Assembly: GCA_033002965.1 (NCBI GenBank)
Contig: JAURVB010014137.1
Span: forward strand, 1 to 64,000
Direction: 5' to 3'
Length of the DNA stretch: 64,000 nt
Origin: Piper betle
Taxonomy: Eukaryota > Streptophyta > Magnoliopsida > Piperales > Piperaceae
The first letter of the stretch is position 1. Every line of letters begins with the position of its first letter. A program made the position numbers and the translations under genes. Below the pieces are notes generated by a model, which did not search any database, was not told the origin of the DNA, and saw only the letters and a program-made list of their open reading frames with translations. Positions 42,770-54,225 of this stretch are shown one piece after another.

Positions 42770-45264
42770 GCTATGTTGCATATTTTTCAGCTCTAGCTTA
42801 ATATAATCTGTATTACCTAAAGGCTAAAAGCCAGCCCTGAAATTAAATACAAGCTGGGAAGGATTATGATTAATCAATAGCTCTACTTTATTCTTAAAGA
42901 TAATCAAATTAACCAACCCAATATTTTTATATGTGTCCAGCTGGGTTCACATCTCCGGATGAAAACTTTAAAAAACGCTCTTTAATTATTTCTGGTCTGA
43001 CTCTATACGATTTCATTTGTTTATTAACTTTTTCTTTTTTATAATTGGTACAAAAATTAACATATAATAAACTTAGCTGATTAAGATATCTTCCATAATT
43101 AATTAAGAATTAATAATTATGTAACCTATATTTCATAATTTTCTTACTGACAAAACATTATAAAAGCAAAACTGATCTAACAACAATATCATATATAATG
43201 ATAAAAATTAGCTAGTCCCATCTTCTATTTGGTAGCTCTATTCCTTCAAATATTTTTCTTCTTTTTTAAGCTTTTGGATCTAGTTGCTATCTTGATGAAG
43301 TAGTGCATCTTTCTGCTATGATTTCATCAGTTGTCTTGGCACTTTGTTAATATGTATAGGTTACATATCGCTTACTCACTTTGGAAACCTGCTAATCTAA
43401 CTTTTGACACAAATTAGAGACCACTCAAAATTTTAACATTAGTAGTTTTCTTGATTAAAAATATAATATGTGATGTTCTTGGGCAATAGAAAGACATGCC
43501 GAATATACATAGTTTTAAACTTGAAGCATACAAGTAATTAAAAAAATTAAGTAATTGTTCAAACAATTTGAAGGACGTGCCAAGGTATACATGCATTTCT
43601 CTTATATTTTCGATTATGTCAACCTCCACCTTGATGTTGAAATTAATTACTTAAAGCTATTTTTTTGCTGTACCAATCTATCACAAACTTTGTGGTTGAA
43701 CTCTAATATTATACAATAACGAGCACTGTAATTATACATACACGTACATTCTCATTTTTACATTACCTTATAATTGTTTAGAAAATATATTTGCATGCAA
43801 AACAATACATTTTTGTGAGGTCTGCTCTACGAGGCAAATATTAAAGGGAAAACTAGGTAAGATGTCATGTCATTCACGACCTATATTGTATAAATTTTGA
43901 TTTTATACATAAATTCTCATTTAATAATGAGATAAATAATAATAATTTAATATTTTAAGTATATACTATAATTAACTTTAAAAATATATTCTACTTGAAT
44001 GAAAAAATGAATTATAATTATTTAATTTTTTATTCTATTTAAAAAATAATAATTAGACAAACTCTTATTACTAAAAAGTTGAAAATTGAAATTAGTTGTG
44101 TTTGAACCCGAGGTTCCTATCATGAAAGATATTTTTTTATTATTTTTAAGGTTAGGAAGATTCTAGGAAGATTTGAAATCTGTGACTCTCTACAAAAATT
44201 TTTTATTTTTTATTTTTAGAAACTGAAGTTACCAAGATTTGAATATGTGACCCTCCGTAGGAGGCAATTTTTTTAAAAAAACTTTTTGTATTTTGATTGA
44301 CTGAGTCTTTTATTTTTAATCTAAAACAGGATATGGTCGTGGCAGGGGGCAGTGGCTGGAGGTGGGCGGAGGGGCTGTGGCGGGGTGGTGGTGGTCGTGG
44401 TAGGGGGGTTCGGGCGGCGGGGGGGAGGGGGGCGCGGAGAATGTGGGCCGTTAGATTGAAATCCAGCAGCCCATGATAGCTATGCTGCATGCGCCGCCAA
44501 AAATTGGCAGCGCATGCTTGCTGTTATATATATATATATAATTTTTTATAGTAAAACATTGAACTCATTGTTGGATTAACTTCATAGAGTGCGTTTCTTT
44601 TAGGGTAGATATTTGTTGGCAAAATGCGAACAACCAAAGTAATATAACAAACTTGCAAACCCAAAATGAATAAAGTGAACTGATGAGGTATTCATGCACC
44701 TTACACTATCTTTATACTATAGTTAGGCCAGATTGTACAAAGATGATGTATTGACCATGTATTATGTCCAAACATCAGCGTTAGCTTTTTTGACTGACTG
44801 ATCAAAATGTGATTGATATACAGGACTCTGCACTTATTCTAGCTAGCTAGCCAAAGGTGACGGGAAGTGGCAATTTCTGTTGCAGGTTTTCTTCTCATAC
44901 CTAACAATGTCTGGTCCGAAAGGTTATAATCAGTCTTACAGTCCAAACTTTGATTCAATTCTTATTAATGGAAGTCTAGGCCATATTAGATGGCCACAAT
45001 TTAAGCTTTATATGCAAGCAAGGATCCCGCAAATTACACGTTATCGCAAATCTGCATAAGCTTCCTCCTTTACAGCCATCCTCATTATCTTTATCATTTA
45101 CACCTTGGCCTAACTGGGGATTCTTCTTCACAAGTTTCAAGTTCATTGCAGTCTAAACTTAGGCTAACCTTGAGAAAGAGCAAAAATTGTAATACCAAAG
45201 ATCACCTGAATTTCATCATATAAAAAAGTAGTTTTTACAGACAACGAAATCTTGAGACAATGCC
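42770..45264. other. Intergenic DNA with a G-rich block and a perfect-looking hairpin
   Basis: 42,770-44,330 is AT-rich with no gene seen. A G-rich block lies at about 44,335-44,450. At 44,487-44,517 a 14-bp inverted repeat (gcatgcgccgccaa / ttggcagcgcatgc, one mismatch) with a 3-nt loop forms a strong hairpin. It is followed by an (AT)n run. Confidence 0.55.
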
Positions 45265-45360
45265 TCAAATGGATGACTCCCCCCCCCCCAACTTAACAAG
45301 GATATAGGCATAAAAAATAGTAGAAAAAATAGAAGCTGGAGGAGTCTCATAAAATACAAC

Positions 45361-48300
45361 TTAGATCCCACCTAATAATGAGGTGGCCTTCTCTTGCAAC
45401 ATCTTCCATGCATCCTTCATATGCCTTGTTTCAGACAGAGGTGCTCCCACGACAAATCGAAGAACAAATTTCTCCGAGAGTACCTGCTTTGATATTGCCA
45501 CAGTTATTTGATTTCACAGCATAAAAAACGGCAGCCAATCCTTTCCCCGTGTCATCATTAAATGAGAATCTCTACTACAAAATGTATGATTTTAACTTAA
45601 TACTAGAAAGTGGCAAGTTCTTTTTTTCCTATGGATTGTCGTGCTTGTGAGAGTACAAGCAACTGTCAATAGATAAAAAGCGGGCAGAGAGAGCAAGGCT
45701 ATTTAACCAGGAAAAACATATTTAACCATATTTGTATGTTTCAAGAATTTCCTGAAACATATAAATTTCAGTTTCTTGAAAGGAAACATCCTCACTCAGG
45801 CATGAGAATTTATTAACTAGATCTTGACAAGAGTTGGACCTATGCTAAAATATCAAATGAGCCACCTATACTTGAAAAATGTTTTATGTTAAGTTTCCTA
45901 TCATCCATTCCAATGCAAACCTATCGGTTATCACTGTGTAAAACTATATGTTAAAGATCGCCATCAATGAAAATAGGAACACATCTTAAGTCAATGTGAA
46001 GATACTCACAGTATGGGTTTTGAATAACTTCCCAGTAGCATTTAGTGACTCCAGTAAATTACAGTTCAAACTATATCCTTCATCGTGATCATGCAAACCA
46101 GGTGAAAGACAGAAACAAACAAGGGCAAATGTTTCGAGGCACAACTATCTGCAAAGATTATTAACATGCACCATAGAAGCATTTTTGAGTTTGAAACCCC
46201 ATATTGCAATTTTATTCAGGCAGAAAAAATGAAAATGCCTTGTTTATACATACCTCAAACCTTGGATTAGATAAGACAAGATCTTCAAACTGTTTAGCCA
46301 ACATGATAGTGTTTCTTATGTATTTTTGCAAATTTTCCAAACCATACATTCTCAAGACCATTTACAGCTTCAATGATCTGGACAATCACACAATTCACAA
46401 GTCCTTCATATAGCTTCTTAAGCTTTAACATGAGTTGCACATAGAACTTTAAGACAAACACCCATGTAAGTTTAGAAAGTGCAGCACTTAGTTTACGAGG
46501 AAGTAATTATCAAAGATTGACACTCAAGCACATGAACACCTGAAGCGGCGACCTAACTGAATCTGCCAATCCTTGTAATCCACAACAATATTCTGCTCTG
46601 AAGACTGAAAATTTGGAAGCATAATTAGCATTATAGAGTAAATGATCTTGCATTACAGTTAAATGAAATGCCAGAATCACAAATAAAATATTCCTAAAAC
46701 AAGGAATAAAAAATTTAAATTTGAGAAGTCTACTTATCCCATGCCAAACACCAGTAGAATTTTGAAAAGATGTGATGACACACAAACATCATTAAACAAA
46801 AAATAAAAAAGAACACGATTACATTGACGTATAGCAATAAAAAATGCCCTTCAAAAATCCTAACCCTATAAAACATCACAAAGTGCAACAAAATTTAAGT
46901 ATCACTGTAGCAGTATCAGTATCACAACAAAAACTCACAAATTATGAAAATTAAAAATATTTCCAGGAACATGTAATTCTGACAGAACTTTTCACTAACA
47001 TAAATGTTCAAAGTTACTTACTATATTTCTGAGAAATTCAGAAAGAGATTGGATCAAAGCGCTTCGATCCTGTCACATGGACCCAAAAGTACAATTAAAA
47101 CAACCAAAAGTAAACAACTCTTAATAATGCCTACAAGATAGCTGTATCCATCTACTGTATCACCAAACAAAGTAAGTATCATACCTTAATATAGAGAGCT
47201 GCGCAATTAAAATTGGTAAGCAACCATTTGTTTGCATTCAGATTGAACGAATCAGCTTCATCAACACCATCAATATAATACCGTTACTCTGGGCAAATAC
47301 AAGCACTTCCGGCATATACAGCATCGACATGAAACCACAAACCATTATCCTGAGAAACAAATGAGTCAAATTAAATCGCGAACAATGGCAAACACTTCTT
47401 TCTTGGCAGAGTTAAAGTTGCCCCATCAGTGCAATCTGCACTCCATGTCATCATCACAAACTTCTTTCTACTTCATTAAACTAGGCTGGATGCCCTTCAT
47501 GACGCCAAATAATCTTCATCTTTTCCGGGCTTGAAATGGGCAAATAATCTTCTTCCACAAAATAACAGCTAAAAAAATCCAATAACAAAACATCACCTTA
47601 GCTATCTGACTCAATGGCGACAGAGGATCCACAGCAGTTGAAGACGTTGTACCAACCTGACAAGCAAATAATAAGACATTCTCAAGTTAAAGAGTGAAAA
47701 TGACTGAAAAAACAAAGCAACAAGCGGCCAAAATCTTGCATGACATCTACATTCTGTTAACTTCCAAAGGTTGCATGTGTGAGAACAAATAAGACGGGAA
47801 AATGAACATAAATAAAATAACATAGAGAAGTTTGGTCCTCAGAGGATCCTAATTATTATGGTATTTACAAAATTAGATGGGACAAATTGGTTATCAATAG
47901 TAGCACGCAAGAATATCTAACACACAGACTTCCCCTGTTTCTTTGTTTTTCCTCTTGTGTGCCTACATTTGTTTTCTTAATCGATAAAAACATGATGAGT
48001 CAAGTCAGTCCACAGATCAAGAGACCTTTAAACTTTTAAGGATCATCTAACACCATGTTAGGCCATCCATGGGATAATTATTCTCGACAAAACATCATTT
48101 TTAATTAGTGTGGTCCATGTATCAGACAATGAATGGTTAGGGTAATGATGTGGATGATCCAATGTGTCTTACGCATTTTTCTGGGTAAAAAGAGAAGTGA
48201 TAAATTTTTTATACCATCACTGCCAAAGGAACGAATAGATGCAAGCAAGAAAGTTATCTCACAGTTGCAAAAAGAAGGAAGGAATAAACCCAGAAGATAC

Positions 48301-50647
48301 GCCTTGAGCAATTGCTGCAGAAACAACGGCTGGAGAAACAGCATAGTAAGTGGATAAATCTGTTTTTAGTAGCCTATAATTTTCAGGATGGATACCAGCA
48401 ATCTGGGATGATAAAAGAGAGCAGAATCAATGCCTATTGATCAAGTAAATTACAAACACACAGCGTCAAAAGGAACAAAATGTCATAATACATAGACAAA
48501 AGAACGGTACTGTAGCTTGCTTCCTTTCTTTGTAAAGCAAATCTTGATGCTTACTTGACAAGCCTTGAGCAAGGCAGCATGTGCTTGATCAGATGAGTGG
48601 ACCACAAGTTTATCAATCGATTTTTTCCTATTTTCCTTAAAATCTTATCCCTTGCAGCCAGTAGAGTAACGAGAATTGCGTCACTGGCTGTACCCTGAAC
48701 AACTCCTACAACTTGCCCTGTTATATTACTTGCATGATTAAATTAATCTAAATTGTGACATAAGAAGGAGCAAAAAAAGTCAATGCAGGGATATATATGA
48801 TAGTTTGTAACAACTTAAGTCAAGAAGAAAGCAAGCAAAGAATTATTCATCTTCCAACCAGGTAAGAAGTTTTTGCATTCTTATAACAGCTTAAAACGGT
48901 TGCAGTTAAACTTGTTAGTGGTTAATAATGTCACATGTCGGTTCACAAGTATGTATCAGTTCAGATATTTTTATTAGTTTGGTGATGGGGAGAAGAAAGC
49001 TCAAACTTCAAATAAGAAGAGAAGACTATTTACACTGGCTTTTTATAAAATGCACATATCATACTTTGGTTTGGAAAAGAGACTATAAGTAAGAGGATTT
49101 ACATAAGATGGACCTTCTAAGTTTCCCTACGATAGGAACCTTCATTTGAGATGTCTTGTTTCCCTCATCGGACCTGATTTGTAGATTCTCAAAGTAAAAT
49201 ACTATTGCGGCGTTCATCATGAAAATCAAGGCGTCAAAAGGATATTTCATGACTCCAGCACAAGGAACTTGTCTGACGTTCTTGTCAACAATATTTGATT
49301 ATACAGATAAGGCTTACTGGCTGTTCATTCCAGCAATCCATATCCATAAGAAAGCAGACAACATGCGAAAGCCTAGTTGTCAAAAACTAATAAAGTCTGA
49401 CAAACTGCAAGACGAGCCTAAAGGTGGCATAGAGTTTGTAACCAAACACAAAGGAAAATAATATAGCTAATCTCTCCAGAGGTCATAAAATGTTTTGGTA
49501 GCTTCAGCATCTTTGCAAGCCAATCGAAGACAATCATTTCCAATTCAGTTGCAGCAGGAGAAGTAATCCAACTGAAACACTGAACGTTCAGTCCAGCACT
49601 GAGCATTTCACCCAGGAAACCAGCCGTGCTGCTGTTGGTAGGAAAATATCTAAAATAATTAGGACTCTACCAGTGGGTCACGCCAGGCATAATTTTAAAC
49701 CGAACATCTGCATTTTGCACAAGCAAATCAACAGAGGAATATAAGAAATTTGTAGCAGGGATAAGCCACAAATTTTGAACAGAAACCACGGTCTGAAGAA
49801 TATTTTCACCGTCAAGAACAGCCTGCAAGGACTCTGGATGATCAGGGGCTTTGTCTGGTAGAAGGTCACGCAAGTATCCAGGCTTGCAAAAGAAAAGAGA
49901 GCTTCAATGTCAATAGCATTGCCATCTAAAAATGTATGATACCCATGTTTGCATCACCAAAACTAAAATAAGAAAACTGAAACTATAATATAAAAAATTA
50001 ATAGCCATAACAACCACTACCATCAGAATTCAAAAGCACAAAAAAAGGGAGCAATCTTCTTCTTCTTTCTCATTCACCGGATGCTTTCTCTCTGCTTCCT
50101 CCTGTGGTGTAATAGACAAACTTTCCATGTCTTCCTTTATGATCCCGTGGACATCATCCCAACTTTCCACTACTCATTTATCGACCATCACAACAATGCA
50201 TGTCATATCTCTTCGTGATGGCAGAACCAGAAAGTGGCACAAATAATATAGTTTTGATTCATTTACGTAGGATTAGAGAGAACAATACTTCACAAAATAT
50301 GTTCATCAAATATCTTTTGATAGCCATGTGCAAGTCTTAAAAATTCAATTTCAATCAAGGTAAATCTATGTGAAAGTTATACAAACCAATATTTTCTTTC
50401 GAAAACAAAAGAAAAAAGAAAACTTCATTTTCATCTTATTTTCCTTCTATTTCCATACTTTATTTTAACCTTTTTTTCCCTAAAAAAAGCTCTTAAGTTA
50501 AGTGTTTTGGGTAAATACCGCTACTTGGCTTCTGACTGGGAACTTCTCAGCGTCACGGTACTAGTCGGCGATGAAGTCGACCATTTGGCGAGCGTGCTCC
50601 CTCAGCTGCTCTGCATCCATCGGCTCCAACAAGCTCTCCCTGATCAT
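45361..50647 (-). pseudogene. Aromatic L-amino acid decarboxylase (tyrosine/tryptophan decarboxylase-like) pseudogene, copy 1
   Basis: Twelve exon remnants in transcript order: 50647-50519, 49882-49810, 49707-49477, 48717-48555, 48402-48263, 47656-47597, 47349-47185, 47069-47022, 46604-46540, 46377-46254, 46148-46010, 45483-45361. Together about 487 codons, the usual length of these PLP enzymes of group II, which decarboxylate tyrosine, DOPA or tryptophan. Segments include [73 protein letters not shown] and WFHVDA. Lesions: stops in exon 1 (after FIAD), exon 3 (after GVTHW), exon 7 (after CICPE) and exon 10 (after SLKL); frameshifts in exons 4, 5 and 11; a 9-bp deletion in exon 8; exon 3 donor GT changed to GA; and the His before the PLP lysine changed (NANKW). 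It cannot make a working enzyme. It is the downstream-oriented partner of the copy at 52,582-56,300. Confidence 0.9.
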
Positions 50648-50940
50648 AACCACACAGACAGTAAGAACAGGACAAGTGGTGGAAGCATTTGGTTGACGAA
50701 GAGAGACGTTTACTTCATCTGATCTTCAATGAGTCGGCAAGTCGGGATGTCGGGAAGTCTTCAGTCTATTGTTATCGTACGGAGAGAGAAAATATATATA
50801 GGGAGAGCTTTTACAAGGAAAGGTTTAATGTTTTAATATTTACATATGAGGTATACAATTTATATAATGTCCAAAAAAGGGGAAAGATTTTAAATTGTCG
50901 TCCGAACGCTTAATTTGGCTACCAAGCCTACATTGTAGCT
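50648..50940. other. Upstream flank of decarboxylase pseudogene 1
   Basis: This is where its promoter would have been. Short plus-strand frames here are shadows. Nothing else was recognised. Confidence 0.4.
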
Positions 50941-51303
50941 ATGGGCGGGCGTGGACGTTCGAATTTATCCGTCTATCCGATGTCCAAAGTATGTCCGACC
51001 GAATTCGACCGAATTAAAACAAACTTCATGGACATTTTTTTGTCCGCCGAACGACCGACCGAGTGTCCGATATTTAATAACAAACTTGTATGATCCATTG
51101 CCAACCCTCCTCAGGCGGCAGCGGAGGAGGCAATGGCTGCGGAGGTGGCGGCGGCGGAGAGGGTTTGGTCTGTCCGCGGACATTGCTTGGGCCCGACAGA
51201 CAATTCGATGTCCGAAGTCGGTCGGACAAATTTTGTCCGACGAAATTTCGGACAGACGCGGACAGTAATTCGTCTGATGTCTGTCCGACCGATGCTCACC
51301 CCT
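50941..51303. mobile_element. hAT-like non-autonomous element, gtccgacc-rich
   Basis: The left end atgggcgggcgtgg and right end gatgctcacccct are imperfect inverted termini. The left gggcgggcgt and the complement of the right gggtgagcat differ only by transitions. The interior is full of gtccgac/gtcggac words and a GC-rich centre. The terminus matches that of the element at 15,381-15,854 (aggggtgagca). No target duplication is visible and no transposase is encoded. Confidence 0.5.
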
Positions 51304-52470
51304 ATTCGTGGCCTGGCCGGTGACATTTAGATCTGATTATTACTATCATACGGTCATAGATGGACATAATAATCAAATTTAATGATCAATCCATCAATTT
51401 CAACGTTATAATAATCAAATTTAATTGTTGTATATTTAGAAACTACTTTTTTACCGCCAAATTTTACTTACATAACTCGACCATTGTCGATTTAACAATA
51501 GTTTTTCACAATCAATTGGACGTTTTTTTTAAATTAAACTCAAAGATAGCTTATATTTATAGAATTATTTTCCCATTTCCAATATTATATAAAACTTTAT
51601 ATCCCATTTGTAAACATTAAGCATTTTACTTTGTTTTTGTTTGTAAAAATGCATCAATATATCTTATAGAGACGATCGAGAGACAAAGGGTTGATGCCAA
51701 GATTAACGTCTGAAGCAGGTGATTGGACATGACCATCAATATCGATTATCAAATAGGTAGATACGGCAAATATTTCTATGGTCAGCGTGAATGACTGAGT
51801 CTATTCAGCTGAATGCTAATAATAAAAATGTCATACATTTGAAGATCACTGCTAAACCAAACGCAATGAAACGAGTAAGCTTGAGAGGATACTTCAATAC
51901 CAACTACTAATTAAAATCAGTGCTTTGATTTGCTGCAACTCTGTTTGACAAAGTAGATGGCCCTCTTGGGTATGTTGGACAATAAAAATAAAAATAAAAA
52001 TAATAATGATAATGATTAAAATTGTTATTTTAAGGTGGAATATGTGTAGATTATCATACAGATTAACCATGCTGAAAAAACACCATAAATTTGTAACCAC
52101 CATGTTCAATTTAGTATATTGAAACAAATTTAATTTTCATAAAAATATTATGATTATTGTTGCTTTTTCTGTAAAGCCACCAGCGATTATTCAAGAACAC
52201 AAAAGGCCTGGGCATGACTTAGGGGTACAGAAAATGGGCATCTTAAATTTTCTATTTCAAATGCATGCCCATGGATTAATTATTTAATTGTGATATATTT
52301 AATGAAAACAAGAATTCTGACTTCTAAATTCTAATACATAGAAATACGTTTTTTTATGAAAAATATAGACCTGTGAGTGGTTTGGTGGCAACGTCTCCAG
52401 TGGGGAGGAGATTCCATCACCACAAAAATCACAAAAATCCGGGTTTTTTTTTCGTGAGAGGTGATTGTTC
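51304..52470. other. Spacer between the two decarboxylase pseudogenes
   Basis: AT-rich with no gene seen. Similarity between the duplicated units begins near 52,470 (aaatggatgact), matching about 45,265. Confidence 0.45.
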
Positions 52471-53888
52471 TCCCAAATGGATGACTGAAAACCGAGGTTC
52501 TATGTTCAGTTTAACAGGAATGATAGAGGCATCTAAAATAGCAAGGAAGAATAGAAGCTGGGTCTCATCAATAAATAAAATTTAGAACCCACCAAATATT
52601 GAGGTGATCTTCTCTTGCAACACCTTCCGAGCATCCTGAACATGTCTTGCTTCAGTTAGAGGTGCTCCCACGACGAACCGAAGAACAAATTTCCCCGAGA
52701 GTACCTGCTTGATATTGCCACAATTATTTGACTTCACACCATAATAAACTGGCTATTAAGCCTTTCTTCATCACCATAATAAACTGGAGAGAGCAAACTT
52801 TTAACCAGATAAACATATTAACCATCCTTGTATGTTTCCTGAACCTCATGAACATATACATTTCATTATCTTGAAAGCAGCCATCCTCACTCAAGCATGA
52901 TAATTCATTCACTAGAGCTTGAGACAAATTCGGCCTAAAATGAAATATTAAGTGAGCAACTTCTTAAAAATATTTTATTCTTATTTGTCAATCGTCCATT
53001 TCAATGCAATCATTCATTTCAAATGCACACTTATCACTATGGAAAACTATATGTTGAATCAAGATTCCATATATATATATATAATAGGAACACATAATAA
53101 GTTTATATGAAGATGCTTACTGTGTGGGATATGAACAACTTCCCAGTAGCATTTACTGTCTCCATTAAATTATAGTTCAAACTATATCCTTCATCATGAT
53201 CATCTAAACCAGGTAAAAGACGGAAACAAACAAGAGCAAATGTTTGTGGCACAACTATCTGCAAAGATTAACATCCCACGTAGAAATTTAGATATAATAG
53301 CAACTTTTGAGTTCGAAATCCATATTGCAATTTTATTCAGGAAGATAAAATGAGAAAGCATTTGTTTAAATACCTCAAACCTTGGATCAGATACAACAAG
53401 ATCTTCAAGCTGTTTAGCCAACTTGATATGGTTTCTTATATATTTTTGCAAATTTTCTAAACCATACAACCAGAAAACCATCCACAGCTTCAATAATCTG
53501 GACACACCATAATTCATAAGTTCACAGCTTCTTAAGCTTTAACAGTTGCTTATAGTACTATAAAATGAACACCCGTGTAAAGTTCAAAAAGTGAAGCAGT
53601 TATTTTACAAAAAAGTAATTACCAGAGATGTTATACTCAAGCAAATGAACACCTGAAGCGCTGACCTAATGGAATCTGCCAATCCTTGTAGTCCACAACA
53701 ATATTCTGATCTGAAGCCTGAGAATTTGAGAGCATAATTAACAATATAGACAAAATGATCTTCCATTACAATGAAATTAAATGCCACAATAAGTATTCCT
53801 AAAACCAAGAATAACAAAAATTATTTTGAGAAGAATACTTATCCAAGTCAAACACCAGCATAAATTTGGAAAGATAAGCAATGGTTGT

Positions 53889-53936
53889 ATCTATCTATCT
53901 ATCTATCTATATCTATCTATCTATATATATATATAG
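53889..53936. repeat. ATCT/AT microsatellite
   Basis: A run of atct units passes into (AT)n, directly beside the inverted-repeat element at 53,951, in the intron between exons 8 and 9 of decarboxylase pseudogene 2. Confidence 0.85.
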
Positions 53937-53950
53937 TATATACACACACA

Positions 53951-54225
53951 AAAATGATAGAGTGTGAACTCTTCTTTACATGTGAACTTTGTGAACTTCA
54001 ATTAGGACTATCGATTTTTCATCTAGTAATTCACACTGGATAGTTATTTATTGAACCAACCCATAACCACCAACTATAACACCTAAATCTAAACCGTTAG
54101 TTATTTATGGAACTACCCATAACCACCTACCATAGCACCTAAATCTAAACCGTTAGATGAAAAATTAACGGCTATGATACAGTTTTACAAAGTTCATATC
54201 TAAAAAGTTCACATTTTAGCATTTC
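53951..54225. mobile_element. MITE with long imperfect terminal inverted repeats
   Basis: The left arm (aaaatgatagagtgtgaac ... tgtgaactttgtgaac ... tttttcatcta) is mirrored by the right arm (ttagatgaaaaattaacgg ... acaaagttcatat ... gttcacattttagcatttc); the arms are about 80 bp. The centre holds two direct copies of a roughly 60-bp unit with acctaaatctaaaccgttag. No transposase. Flanks are AT microsatellite, so a target duplication cannot be read. Absent from the matching intron of copy 1. Confidence 0.7.

Noticed and set aside
44487..44530. Helitron 3' end
   Set aside because: A hairpin is present, but no CTRR terminus follows at the usual distance in either orientation and no 5' TC end was found.
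50507..50913. Plus-strand frames near the decarboxylase start
   Set aside because: The first is antisense to decarboxylase exon 1; the second has no recognisable feature.
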